Origin: Enterobacter mori LMG 25706
GTDB taxonomy: Bacteria > Pseudomonadota > Gammaproteobacteria > Enterobacterales > Enterobacteriaceae
Length of the DNA: 64,000 nt
Assembly (NCBI RefSeq): GCF_000211415.1
Contig: NZ_GL890776.1
Coordinates: 536,811 to 600,810, forward strand
Direction: 5' to 3'
Both the position numbers and the translations under genes were made by a program. Of the stretch, positions 8,030-16,547 are shown in pieces. Numbering within the stretch: position 1 is the stretch's first letter; each line of letters opens with the position of its first letter. The notes under the pieces were generated by a model, which did no database searches, had not been told where the DNA came from, and saw only the letters and a program-made list of their open reading frames with translations.

Positions 8030-9813
8030 AACGCGGCTTCTCCATCAGCAAAGCGAACAACAATACTGTTTGGCGGCAAAACGTCTCCCGTCTCCGGCCA
8101 GCTAAAGAGGGTTTCTCCGGCCAGTTCGGGCATTGGGGCAGGTTTTTTGCCAATATTCAGCGCCAGCGACAGCGTCCCCTGCGGGAACTGCCAGCTCACC
8201 GCGACCCTGCCGTGCGCCGTGTGCAGGATCTTGCCCTCAACGGTTCCGCCCTGGCGCAGCAGCGGGACGATATGACGATGTCGCAGCGTAAGCAGGCTTC
8301 GGGTAAAGCGCAGCCATGATTTTCCCTCCTCCTGTGACAGCTTATCCCAGTCGAGCGTTGAGCGAACAAACGTGTTCAGATCGTTAGGATCGGGGACGGT
8401 TTCATCGTGCCCGGCATGGCCAGTAAACTCCTTCGCACGCCCTTCCCGCACGGCTTTTGCCAGCTCGCCATGGAAATCGGTGAAGAACAGAAACGGATGG
8501 GTTTCACCGAACTCCTCGCCCATAAACAGCAGCGGGATATGGGGTGAAAGAAGCAGCGTTGCCAGCAGCACGCGAGTCTTCTCCGCGCCCGCCAGCGTGA
8601 TGAGCCGCTCCCCCTGGGCGCGATTCCCGGTCTGATCGTGGTTTTGAATAAAATCGACGAAGAACGGTGGCGGCTGGGTGTGGCACTCCACGCCGCGCGA
8701 TTGACCGGTTTGTAGAGAAACCTCGCCCTGGTAGACAAAGCCTTCCGCCAGCGCCCGAGCGAACTTTTTCTCCGGCTCAAAGGCAAAATCCTGGTAGTAG
8801 GCGTGCGTCTCGCCGGTGGCAAACACGTGGGCGGCATTGTGGAAGTCATCATTCCACTCGGCGGTGAACAGTGGCGTATTTCCCTGTTCATCTCGCGGAT
8901 GCAGGAAAATCACGTTGCGGCTGTCTTCCGTAGTCAGGTGAACGTGACGGTGCGGGATCGCTTCTCGGATCTTTTCGGCTATCTCCTCAAGAATATGCAT
9001 ATCCGAGGTGTCTTTGATCTGGTCGATGGCATCAAACCGTAGGCCATCCAGACGATATTCCGTCAGCCAGTAAAGCGGTGCATCGGTGATGTACTGCCTC
9101 ACCGGCTCGCGCTCGTAAGCGATGCCGTTGCCCCACGGCGTCATCCGATCCGCATCGAAAAACGCGGGCGACAGCAAGGGCAGATAATTCCCTTCCGGGC
9201 CGAAGTGGTTGAGCACAATATCCAGAACCACCGAAAGCCCCAGCCCGTGCGCGGCGTCGATAAACGCGTGAAAATCCTCCGGCGTACCGTAGGCGGCGTG
9301 CGGAGCGTAAAGCAGCACGCCGTCATAGCCCCACCCGCGGGATCCGCCAAACTGAGAGACGGGCATCACTTCAAGCTGGGTAATTCCGAGCTCTGCCAGA
9401 TACGGCAGCTTGTCGATAGCAGCCCGGAAGGTTCCCTCCGGGGTAAAGGTCCCCATGTGCAGTTCGTAAATGACCGTCTCTTCCCACTGACGCCCCTTCC
9501 AGTCACGGTTAACGTGCGCAAACCGGCGATGATCGATAACAACCGACGGTCCGTTGACGTCCCCTTTCTGAGCGCGTGATGCAGGGTCAGGAACGGTCAT
9601 GCCGTCCTGTAAAACAAACTGATACTCTGCACCATGCCTGATGCCTGGAACGTCAGCCTGGAACCAGCCATTGCCCCTGGCAACCATCGGAATGTCGTTA
9701 TCATTAAGCCGTAGCGTGAGATTTTTTTGTCCTTCAGCCCAGACGCGAAAGCGGACAACGTCATCGGAAATATACTCAGCACCCCAGTGCCTTTGACATG
9801 TTCTGAATTCCAT
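8026..9813 (-). CDS. treZ: Malto-oligosyltrehalose trehalohydrolase (EC 3.2.1.141)
   Basis: A 595-residue GH13 enzyme that releases free trehalose from maltooligosyl trehalose. It has an N-terminal CBM48-like domain (EYISDDVVRFRVWAEGQKN), then VIYELHMGTFTPEGTF, the barrel motif VLDIVLNHFGPEGNYL, the nucleophile region LDGLRFDAIDQIKDTS, the acid in LTTEDSRN, and IQNHDQTGNRA. It is the first gene of treZ-treY-glgX, with GAGGACAAGGA before the ATG. About 40 bases upstream on the minus strand, CTAAGCTTG (9855-9863) loosely resembles a sigma-S minus-10 element, which would suit stationary-phase or osmotic trehalose production; this promoter call is weak. Confidence 0.94.
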   Translation of the reverse strand: MEFRTCQRHWGAEYISDDVVRFRVWAEGQKNLTLRLNDNDIPMVARGNGWFQADVPGIRHGAEYQFVLQDGMTVPDPASRAQKGDVNGPSVVIDHRRFAHVNRDWKGRQWEETVIYELHMGTFTPEGTFRAAIDKLPYLAELGITQLEVMPVSQFGGSRGWGYDGVLLYAPHAAYGTPEDFHAFIDAAHGLGLSVVLDIVLNHFGPEGNYLPLLSPAFFDADRMTPWGNGIAYEREPVRQYITDAPLYWLTEYRLDGLRFDAIDQIKDTSDMHILEEIAEKIREAIPHRHVHLTTEDSRNVIFLHPRDEQGNTPLFTAEWNDDFHNAAHVFATGETHAYYQDFAFEPEKKFARALAEGFVYQGEVSLQTGQSRGVECHTQPPPFFVDFIQNHDQTGNRAQGERLITLAGAEKTRVLLATLLLSPHIPLLFMGEEFGETHPFLFFTDFHGELAKAVREGRAKEFTGHAGHDETVPDPNDLNTFVRSTLDWDKLSQEEGKSWLRFTRSLLTLRHRHIVPLLRQGGTVEGKILHTAHGRVAVSWQFPQGTLSLALNIGKKPAPMPELAGETLFSWPETGDVLPPNSIVVRFADGEAAL

Positions 9814-9944
9814 TCCTTGTCCTCGAATGACCGCATTTTACGCGAAACGAAGTACAAGCTTAGTTCAGGATGAAAAGTGTGTTAGCTCAGCGGATTTAAC
9901 CGCTTCGTCTATTCTTTATGAAATAACTCACCACAGGGAATACT

Positions 9945-10472
9945 ATGCAGATTCGAAAAGGATTAAATACTGACCTCGTAAGTCTTGAATGCTGTGACTT
10001 TTCTTTCACCATTAGCCATATTGCGCGAGAGCCCTTTATCCACTGTGATTTGCATATTGAAGCCGTCACCGAGCCCTGGATTAAAACCTACGAGCTCGAC
10101 ATCCAAACCCTTGAGAACCACTGCGTTAACCCGGACGCCATATTTCTTATCGCCGAAACGGATGACGGTGAAATAGCCGGATTTATTACTGCATCAATCG
10201 GCTGGAATAAGTTTATCTCAGTGGATTATATCGCCGTTGAGCGCACAAAACGCAGAACCGGCGCTGCGCAAAAATTGATGGCCGCCGCCCACGTCTGGGC
10301 CCGCAGCGTAAACGCGCCGGGATTACGGCTTGAAACACAAAATGTGAACGTCTCTGCCTGTCTGTTTTACCGTCACTACGGGTTTACCCTGGGCGGATAC
10401 GATCGTTTTCTCTACAACGCCTTACCGGAAAAAGACGAAGTCGCCCTGTTCTGGTATTACATGCTGGTCTAG
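9945..10472 (+). CDS. GNAT acetyltransferase resembling streptothricin acetyltransferase (Sat)
   Basis: A 175-residue single-domain GNAT protein. The acetyl-CoA-binding part runs from VDYIAVERTKRRTGAAQKLM (about residues 94-113), although the usual R/QxxGxG/A loop is altered to KRRTGAA. The C-terminal third, GLRLETQNVNVSACLFYRHY followed by GFTLGGYDRFLYNAL and a final FWYYM, is close to what I remember of SatA and Sat1 streptothricin acetyltransferases (LETQ-N-N-AC-LY--CGFTLGG). It would acetylate the beta-lysine group of streptothricin, or a related amine. It stands alone between the divergent tre operon and the acid phosphatase gene. Resistance activity is inferred only. Confidence 0.72.
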   Translation: MQIRKGLNTDLVSLECCDFSFTISHIAREPFIHCDLHIEAVTEPWIKTYELDIQTLENHCVNPDAIFLIAETDDGEIAGFITASIGWNKFISVDYIAVERTKRRTGAAQKLMAAAHVWARSVNAPGLRLETQNVNVSACLFYRHYGFTLGGYDRFLYNALPEKDEVALFWYYMLV

Positions 10473-10549
10473 CAACGCAGCCTTCATATTTCTGTCATTA
10501 GATTTCATTACGCTTTCGGGATTTTAACCAAGGTATTGAGGAAAGAAGT

Positions 10550-11296
10550 GTGAATTCAATGGCTAAGGCATTACTGCTGGCATTACCTGTTTTGAGTGCA
10601 ACGGCAGCGGCGACGGCCGCTGAGCGCGACCTGTGTGAACCCAAAGCGTACGAAATGGCGCTGCGCTATCAGCAGAAATCGGCAGAGATTATGGCTCTTC
10701 AGCTGCAGACGTATCGGTTTGCCACCGAGCGTTTCAACGAAAAGGTAAAAGACCTTAAAACGCCTGAAAATTACGCCGTGGTAATGGATCTGGATGAAAC
10801 AGTACTGGATAACACCCCTCTGCTGGTACGCGACACGGAGCAGTGTCACGACTATACAAAATGGGACACCTGGAGCGACTGGGAGAAACAGGGAAAACCC
10901 GGCTTAATTCCTGGCGCGAAGGCGTTTCTTGACCATGTGAATCAAAGCAATGTCCGTATCTATTATGTCTCGGACCGCATGCAGGAAAATAAAGCCGATA
11001 CGCTCAGGACGTTAAAAGCCCTGGGGCTTCCACAGGTATCCGATGAAAGCGTGCTTCTGGATACGGTCAGCAAGGAAGAGCGTCGCCAGAGCATCCTCAA
11101 AAAGCAGCAGATCGTGATGCTGTTTGGCGACAGCCTGCCGGATTTCGCCGTGCAGTTTAAAAACAAAAAGCCGAGTGAGCAGCAGCGTGAGCTGGTTGAA
11201 GCCAGCGCGGAACACTTCGGTAACGACTGGATTGTGCTACCTAATGCCGCTTATGGATCCTGGTCGAAAGCCACGCTGGACAGCTGGAAACCATGA
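10550..11296 (+). CDS. Secreted class C (HAD-type) acid phosphatase, 5'-nucleotidase e(P4)-like
   Basis: A 248-residue HAD-superfamily phosphatase of the plant acid phosphatase / e(P4) type. The catalytic DxDxT motif is MDLDETVLDN (about residues 79-88), followed by YYVSDRMQENK (motif II) and MLFGDSLPDF (motif III). The N terminus is a Sec signal (AKALLLALPVLSATAAATAA) without a lipobox Cys, so the enzyme is probably periplasmic rather than a lipoprotein like Haemophilus e(P4). GTG at 10550 follows GAGGAAAG at good spacing; ATG at 10559 is the alternative start and changes only three residues. It probably dephosphorylates nucleotides or other phosphomonoesters. It is followed by a REP pair. 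Confidence 0.82.
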   Translation: MNSMAKALLLALPVLSATAAATAAERDLCEPKAYEMALRYQQKSAEIMALQLQTYRFATERFNEKVKDLKTPENYAVVMDLDETVLDNTPLLVRDTEQCHDYTKWDTWSDWEKQGKPGLIPGAKAFLDHVNQSNVRIYYVSDRMQENKADTLRTLKALGLPQVSDESVLLDTVSKEERRQSILKKQQIVMLFGDSLPDFAVQFKNKKPSEQQRELVEASAEHFGNDWIVLPNAAYGSWSKATLDSWKP

Positions 11297-11301
11297 ATTT
11301 T

Positions 11302-11371
11302 GCCGGGTGGCGCTGCGCTTACCCGGCCTACGTCCAGAATGTAGGCCCGTGCAAGCGTAGCGCCGCCGGGC
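11302..11371. repeat. REP/BIME repeat pair
   Basis: GCCGGGTGGCGCTGCGCTTA plus CCCGGCCTAC is the classical enterobacterial REP sequence (11302-11331). An inverted partner, GTAGGCCCGTGCAAGCGTAG followed by CGCCGCCGGGC, occupies 11341-11371. The pair forms a BIME between the convergent phosphatase and GH91 genes and may act as an mRNA stabiliser or terminator-like structure. Confidence 0.85.
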
Positions 11372-11393
11372 GATACTCACATCCTCTGGGATG

Positions 11394-12770
11394 CTAAATA
11401 TTCATCAATATCTTGCACATAGGCGTGGGTGTCGCTCTGAAGGCATTCGCGGTTTTATCCATCACTACCTGAGCGTCAGTGCCTGAATCCAGCACAGTAT
11501 TTTGTACCGATGCCGCTTCAATCTGGACGGTTGTTACTGTCAGCGCTTCAAGACCCTCAGTCGCCAGTAACGCATTCACCTGCGTAGCGAAACACGCGCT
11601 GGCATCTGCCGCTGCCGCTTCAACAGTGGTTTCGGTTGTGGCAACAATATGATTATCAGAAATATAATTTCCTTTACCGGACACCACCCGAATAATGACC
11701 GGAGTAGCATCGGGCGGGGTTATATATTGCGTATCAATAGTCTCGGAAATATGGTTGGCAATGACGGAATTATTATCACCACTGATATACAGCAGGCCAT
11801 ATAAATCATCTAACCCGTTATTGTAGCCCTGCATCGGCCCCCAGGGTTCACGCTCGCGGAAGAAATGGTTTGACGATACCAGGTTTTCAGCGCTGCCTTC
11901 TTCAATGACCAGCATGCCTGGGTAAAAGGAATGGAATCGGTTACTGCTTATTGAGGAGCGAACCACCCCGGAGAAATGCACGCTGCTTTTTCCGCGCGGG
12001 AATATATTGTTGGCGGTAATTAAAAGGCCGCCGAAGTCTTCAGCGTAAACAGAGTAACCTCTGTAGCCTGCGCCAATCATATTATCGGTGATTTTTGAAG
12101 CCTGACCGGATCCACGTAGCTCAATGCAGTTACCACATTCCGCGATGAAGTTGTTATGGATAGCCAGGGCATCGGCATTGTAAATCGTCACGCCGTGCTC
12201 AAGGTAGACCAGCCCCATGCCGCTGATGCGAAAGGAGTCTTGCGCGCTGGCAATGTAAATGCCGGTCTTACCGTTAAGGTAGCTGTTCTCCGGGTCATTG
12301 CTTCCAGAACCGTCGTCATCAAAGTGCAAACCATCAATGCAGAAGTCAGCAAATTCGACCGAGCTTATTCGCGGGTCACCGCTGCGTGCGACATAGAATG
12401 CGGCTCCGGCTGATTCTTCGCCTCCCTCTTGAGGTGACATATCCACCAGAATACGGCTGCCGCCCGGCCATAATTCATGCCAGTTTGGCCAGTCGCTTAC
12501 TGGCGTATTAAAGCGGATACTGGAAGAGGTAAAACCATGCCCGGAACCCATGATTTTTAAATAACTTATATCAATGACAACCTGCGTCAAAAGATGATAA
12601 TCGCCGGGTGGGATATAAATCACCGCACCGGGTTTCCCCCCTTCATTCACATCGGCGTTTGTTTGCCGGCTCTTAATATCTGCGATAATGCTATTAATCA
12701 CTTCACCAATGTCATTATACGGATTACCCGTGGTCCACTCAGTGACATCGTAAAAATTATTACTCGACAT
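11394..12770 (-). CDS. GH91 family inulin fructotransferase / difructose-anhydride (DFA) hydrolase
   Basis: A 458-residue right-handed beta-helix protein. Large parts match what I remember of Arthrobacter and Bacillus inulin fructotransferases: YDVTEWTTGNPYNDIGEVIN at the N terminus, AVIYIPPGDYHLLTQVVIDI, GLVYLEHGVTIYNADAL, IAECGNCIELRGSGQA, NNIFPRGKSSVHFSG, NRFHSFYPGML, and NGLDDLYGLLYISGDNN. GH91 enzymes convert inulin ends to DFA III or DFA I, or hydrolyse DFA III to inulobiose. The characterised fructotransferases are secreted; this one has no signal peptide, so it should act on an imported sugar. It is the last gene after a LacI regulator and a GPH symporter. The Asp expected 11 residues before Glu217 appears to be Asn206. 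Family firm, exact reaction open. Confidence 0.85.
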   Translation of the reverse strand: MSSNNFYDVTEWTTGNPYNDIGEVINSIIADIKSRQTNADVNEGGKPGAVIYIPPGDYHLLTQVVIDISYLKIMGSGHGFTSSSIRFNTPVSDWPNWHELWPGGSRILVDMSPQEGGEESAGAAFYVARSGDPRISSVEFADFCIDGLHFDDDGSGSNDPENSYLNGKTGIYIASAQDSFRISGMGLVYLEHGVTIYNADALAIHNNFIAECGNCIELRGSGQASKITDNMIGAGYRGYSVYAEDFGGLLITANNIFPRGKSSVHFSGVVRSSISSNRFHSFYPGMLVIEEGSAENLVSSNHFFREREPWGPMQGYNNGLDDLYGLLYISGDNNSVIANHISETIDTQYITPPDATPVIIRVVSGKGNYISDNHIVATTETTVEAAAADASACFATQVNALLATEGLEALTVTTVQIEAASVQNTVLDSGTDAQVVMDKTANAFRATPTPMCKILMNI

Positions 12771-12813
12771 GTATAAAATCCTTCTGGTCTATTAATATTA
12801 AGCAGGCTTATAA

Positions 12814-14202
12814 CTACGCGTAAGTAGAGTTAGCTTCTAATTCACGTTTAGCGAGATCGACTTTAATTTTCTCAAGGAACGTTTGGTTGAGTTTGAAATA
12901 GCGCACTATCCACGCGCTAAAGAAATAGCTCACCATCGGCAATAGCGAAAACATCATAATAATTCCCTGGAGGGTCTGCGGATTTTGCTGCGCCTGATTC
13001 GCAACATAACCCGTCCAGGACAGTATCCACGCGACAATAGCACCGGCGACAGCCAGACCCATTTTCAGCATGAAGAGATTTCCGGCAAAAGAAATACCCG
13101 TCAGCCGTTTACCAAACTTCCAGTCACCGTAATCGTCAACATCGGACATCATTGCCCACAAAATCGGCCCGGACTGAATCAGGTGCAGAATATTAATGAC
13201 GATAAACAGCGTCAGCAGCAGCGTCAGTGAATGTGGGTCGACAAACCACAGGGCAAAGGAAAGTATGCCGAGAATAATATTAATGATGCGAAAGAGCTTA
13301 ACTTTATCAAAACGATCGGTCAGCGGTTTAGCAATGACGCTGCCCAGCATATTGCAGGCCACGCCGAGAGCCATAAAGAAGGTGATAAACCCGACGGAGG
13401 CTTGCATCACATAGGTAGCATAATAGATGGTTACCGCCCCCCGAATGAATGCTGGAAAAACGTTCAGGAAGGTAATGGTGATCATCAGCAGCCATTGGTC
13501 ATTTTTAATAATGTCGTTAAGATCCTTTCTTAAGGAGTCATTGGTTTTAATCGAGACCACGCGCTCTTTTATACTGGAGAAGCAGAACAAGAACATTAAT
13601 GTGGCGGCTCCCCCCATAATCATCATGGTCAATTGAAAGCCAGATGCCCGATTACCGTCTCCCAGCCAGTCGGTTAACGGCAAAATGGAGGAGGACACAA
13701 TCAGCGTGGCGAGACCATTCAGGAAGAAACGCCATGAGAGACAGCCCAGACGCTCTTTCTGATTAAGCGTAATAACGCCAGCAACCGAACAGTACGGGAT
13801 ATTAATTGCTGTATAAATTAAAGACATAACCAGATAGGTAACCCATGCATAAATAATTTTCCCGTTCATGCTCAGGTCTGGCGTTGTGAACATCAACACT
13901 GCGCCCAGACCAAACGGTACGGCCATCCACAGCAGCCACGGCCGGAACTTACCCCAGCGGGTTCGGGTACGATCGCAAATTGCGCCCATGACGGGGTCGC
14001 TGAAGGCGTCGAAAATACGGATGACCAGAAAAAGAGTCCCAACAATACCGGCATCAAGGCCGTACACGTCGGTATAAAACCAGGTCAAATATAGCGCCAG
14101 CACGCTCCAGATCATACATGACCCAGCATCGCCCATACCGTAGCCGATTTTTTCTTTCAGACTCAATTTTTCATAAGCGCTGTGTTTATCTGCGGCCGTC
14201 AT
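12814..14202 (-). CDS. GPH family sugar:cation symporter
   Basis: A 462-residue, 12-helix transporter of the glycoside-pentoside-hexuronide:cation symporter family (MelB/YicJ/XynB type). Family signs are LSLKEKIGYGMGDAGSCMIW at the N terminus, DAFSDPVMGAICDRTRTRWGKFRPW near residue 60 (the cation-site and loop motif), and YGDWKFGKRLTGISFAGNLFM in the second half. I chose the ATG at 14202 because AAGGA lies 6 bases before it; the frame extends 12 codons further upstream without a ribosome site. It lies between the LacI regulator and the GH91 gene on the same strand, so it probably imports the oligosaccharide or difructose anhydride on which the GH91 protein acts. Confidence 0.85.
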   Translation of the reverse strand: MTAADKHSAYEKLSLKEKIGYGMGDAGSCMIWSVLALYLTWFYTDVYGLDAGIVGTLFLVIRIFDAFSDPVMGAICDRTRTRWGKFRPWLLWMAVPFGLGAVLMFTTPDLSMNGKIIYAWVTYLVMSLIYTAINIPYCSVAGVITLNQKERLGCLSWRFFLNGLATLIVSSSILPLTDWLGDGNRASGFQLTMMIMGGAATLMFLFCFSSIKERVVSIKTNDSLRKDLNDIIKNDQWLLMITITFLNVFPAFIRGAVTIYYATYVMQASVGFITFFMALGVACNMLGSVIAKPLTDRFDKVKLFRIINIILGILSFALWFVDPHSLTLLLTLFIVINILHLIQSGPILWAMMSDVDDYGDWKFGKRLTGISFAGNLFMLKMGLAVAGAIVAWILSWTGYVANQAQQNPQTLQGIIMMFSLLPMVSYFFSAWIVRYFKLNQTFLEKIKVDLAKRELEANSTYA

Positions 14203-14244
14203 ATATATCCTTAAACAGTGATAATGAATACAAAGCAAGGTTTA

Positions 14245-14282
14245 CCCTGTGAAGCCAGGGAAATATTACCCAACTTCAGTTG
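14245..14282. promoter_or_regulatory. Two inverted repeats upstream of the GPH symporter gene
   Basis: CAACTTCAGTTG (14271-14282) is a palindrome with a two-base centre, and CCCTG (14245-14249) faces CAGGG (14256-14260) across six bases. Both lie in the 98-base gap between the LacI gene and the symporter gene. Either could be an operator; the second could also be a weak hairpin at the end of the lacI-type transcript. The gap is AT-rich and would also hold the promoter of the symporter and GH91 genes. Confidence 0.35.
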
Positions 14283-14300
14283 CATTTGATTAATAAATAC

Positions 14301-15308
14301 TTAAAGCGTAGTGATATTAAGGCTGATGCTGCTCTCACGGATAATCAGGCGAGAGTCGATTTCGACCATTTCGATGCTTTCCTGTTTATTATTATTAACC
14401 ATCTGGAATGCCAGATGCGCAATTTCACTTATCGGCTGTGCGATGCTGGTCATTTTCCTGGTCTGCGCCAGCATCGTATTATCGAAACTGACGATGGCAA
14501 TGTCCTGTGGAATGCATAAACCCTTAGCATTCAGTCCGTCAATAATATAGCTGGCAGCGACGTCGTTATAGATCATCAGGCCCGTGCATACCGTTTTTCG
14601 ACTGGCTAGCTTTTCTATAATGTCGTCAAGAATACTGATATGGCCCGATATTTTTTCACCCTCACCTTTTGCTATCCAGAACTGGTTCAGTGGATTAAGT
14701 GCTATTCCGTGACTGGCGATTTTTTTACTCCAGGCGGATACTTTTCGATTGTCTACGCCCTCCTGAGCAATAAAACCTAATGCGGTATGTCCGGTCTGGA
14801 TAAAATGTTCCGCAATCTTTTCCGCGCCTTTGCTCTGATCGATTGACACCGAGTTAAAAAAACGGGAAACCTGCGTCACCACGGCCACCGGAATGTGTGT
14901 TGCGGTAAGCCACTGTGCAAGCTCAGCTTCCGCTTCCGTCGGAACCCACAGCAGGCTGTCAATTCCCATCCCGATCAGGGTATGAACGATCTGTTTATCC
15001 TGCTGCGGCTGGTTCTGGTGCGTTTTAACGATCACCGTTTTGCCAATGTATCGCGCCTCTTCCTCAAACGTTGCCAGCAGTTCGCAGAAATGTGGGTTGA
15101 CCAGATTCGGCAGCACGACGGCACTCAGGCCTGAGCATTTACCGCTCAGTTGAATCGCGCTTTTATGGGGTACATAACACAGGTAATCCATCGCATCATG
15201 TACCGCCCGACGCGTTTCGGGCACCACGCTGGGATGATTGTTCAGCACCCGCGAGACGGTAGCTGTTGATACGCCAGCTTTTTTTGCGACATCTTTAATG
15301 GAAGCCAT
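14301..15308 (-). CDS. LacI family transcriptional regulator of the GH91 island
   Basis: A 335-residue LacI-type repressor. The helix-turn-helix is at the N terminus (ASIKDVAKKAGVSTATVSRV, then LNNHPSVVPETR) and a periplasmic-binding-protein-like sugar domain follows. I prefer the ATG at 15308, the usual LacI family start. A GTG at 15323 directly abuts AGAGG and would add five residues. The gene heads the same-strand group LacI - GPH symporter - GH91 and so very likely senses the imported sugar or a product of it. The palindrome at 15333-15344 just upstream may be its own operator. The sequence is visibly more AT-rich than its neighbours, as are the next two genes, suggesting acquisition as one block. 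Confidence 0.85.
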   Translation of the reverse strand: MASIKDVAKKAGVSTATVSRVLNNHPSVVPETRRAVHDAMDYLCYVPHKSAIQLSGKCSGLSAVVLPNLVNPHFCELLATFEEEARYIGKTVIVKTHQNQPQQDKQIVHTLIGMGIDSLLWVPTEAEAELAQWLTATHIPVAVVTQVSRFFNSVSIDQSKGAEKIAEHFIQTGHTALGFIAQEGVDNRKVSAWSKKIASHGIALNPLNQFWIAKGEGEKISGHISILDDIIEKLASRKTVCTGLMIYNDVAASYIIDGLNAKGLCIPQDIAIVSFDNTMLAQTRKMTSIAQPISEIAHLAFQMVNNNKQESIEMVEIDSRLIIRESSISLNITTL

Positions 15309-15332
15309 AGTGTTGAAACGCACCCTCTAAAC

Positions 15333-15344
15333 AGTGACGTCACT
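15333..15344. promoter_or_regulatory. Perfect 12-base palindrome, candidate LacI-type operator
   Basis: AGTGACGTCACT is a perfect palindrome with a central CG, as in many LacI family operators, and lies 25 bases upstream of the regulator start. The ten bases TAAACAGTGA that lead into it (15328-15337) also occur just upstream of the GPH symporter ATG (14212-14221). This hints at a shared recognition element, though the second copy is not palindromic. Confidence 0.4.
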
Positions 15345-15559
15345 ATAAAGTGTGATAAAGGTCTAAAATGTAAGCCAGTTCACATGTTGTTTCGTTACAT
15401 GAATTCCGGTTCACGCTCTCATTTTTCCATAAGCGTTGCGAAACGTTAGCCGCCTTTGTCCGCTGGACCTATCCATCCCGTTTATAGGTCCTATCATTAT
15501 TAGGCAGGTTCTTATAATTTTACGGAGAAGTAAGATGAGCGCTTTCAAAGGAGACTTGT

Positions 15560-16546
15560 ATGCTTACCGTGAAAAAACTTGCTCTGTCCACGCTGATTTC
15601 CAGTTCATTGCTTTTCTACCCTGCGCTGCAGGCGTCGGCACAGACACCTCAGCACGTCGTCAAACAACCGGCAGGCGGATACAGCGTTCAGGTCGGCGAT
15701 GTGCTTGTCACCTCGTTTACCGACGGGAGCGTCGCGCAGGATCTGCACAAACTGCTGCGCCGGACAACACCGCAAAACATTGATGCGCTGCTGGCGAAAA
15801 ATTTCCAGACCAACCCGGCTGAGGTATCCATCAACGCCTTCCTGATTGCGATGCCCGGACATAAAATTCTGGTGGATACCGGCTCAGGCCAGCTCTTCGG
15901 CCCCGGCAACGGCGGACGTCTGATTGAGAGCCTCGCCACGCAGGGAATTAAGCCGCAGGATATTACTGAAGTCCTGCTGACTCACGCCCACTCCGACCAT
16001 TCTGGCGGCCTGGTGAAAGACGGCAAGGCGGTGTTCAGCAACGCGCGCGTTTTCGTGGGCAAACCGGACATCGACTTTTTCTTTAACGACGACAACCAGA
16101 AAAAAACCGGCTACGGCAAGAACTACTTTACCGTCGCGCAGAAGACCTTAAAGCCCTATCTGGACGCCGGCAAGGTCGTGCCGTTTAGCGGCACCTCTGA
16201 ACTTCTGCCGGGTATTACCGGCACGGTTCATCCAGGCCATACGCCGGGTTCGGCGTTTTATACCCTGGAAAGCAAAGGCGAGAAGATCACCTTTGTGGGC
16301 GACATTATTCACGCCGCGGCGGTCCAGTTCCCGCAGCCTGACGTGACCATCACTTACGATGAAGATCAGGACAAAGCGGCAGGCGTGCGCCAACACGCGT
16401 TTGCGGACTTTGTGAAAAATAAAGATCTTGTGGCCGCACCCCATCTGCCTTTCCCGGGTATCGGCTATGTGACCAAAGGCGAAAACGGCGGCTATGCCTG
16501 GGTACCGGTAACCTATACCAACCGGGACGCCAGCGGCGCGAAATAA
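15560..16546 (+). CDS. Secreted MBL-fold metallohydrolase
   Basis: A 328-residue metallo-beta-lactamase-fold protein with a Sec signal peptide (KKLALSTLISSSLLFYPA, then LQASA). It carries the full metal site: THAHSDHSGG (about residues 141-150), a His in TVHPGHTPGSAFY, an Asp in TFVGDIIHAA and a late His in APHLPFPGIGY. This is the periplasmic group often annotated as quorum-quenching lactonase-like or MBL fold hydrolase; the substrate cannot be told. AAGGAG precedes the ATG. A LysR gene begins two bases after its stop, on the same strand, and may be cotranscribed. Not a likely beta-lactamase. Confidence 0.85.
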   Translation: MLTVKKLALSTLISSSLLFYPALQASAQTPQHVVKQPAGGYSVQVGDVLVTSFTDGSVAQDLHKLLRRTTPQNIDALLAKNFQTNPAEVSINAFLIAMPGHKILVDTGSGQLFGPGNGGRLIESLATQGIKPQDITEVLLTHAHSDHSGGLVKDGKAVFSNARVFVGKPDIDFFFNDDNQKKTGYGKNYFTVAQKTLKPYLDAGKVVPFSGTSELLPGITGTVHPGHTPGSAFYTLESKGEKITFVGDIIHAAAVQFPQPDVTITYDEDQDKAAGVRQHAFADFVKNKDLVAAPHLPFPGIGYVTKGENGGYAWVPVTYTNRDASGAK

Positions 16547-16547
16547 G

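Noticed and set aside
13000-13300. Plus-strand short ORFs opposite the GPH symporter
   Set aside because: Shadows of a membrane protein gene; low complexity and no start signals.
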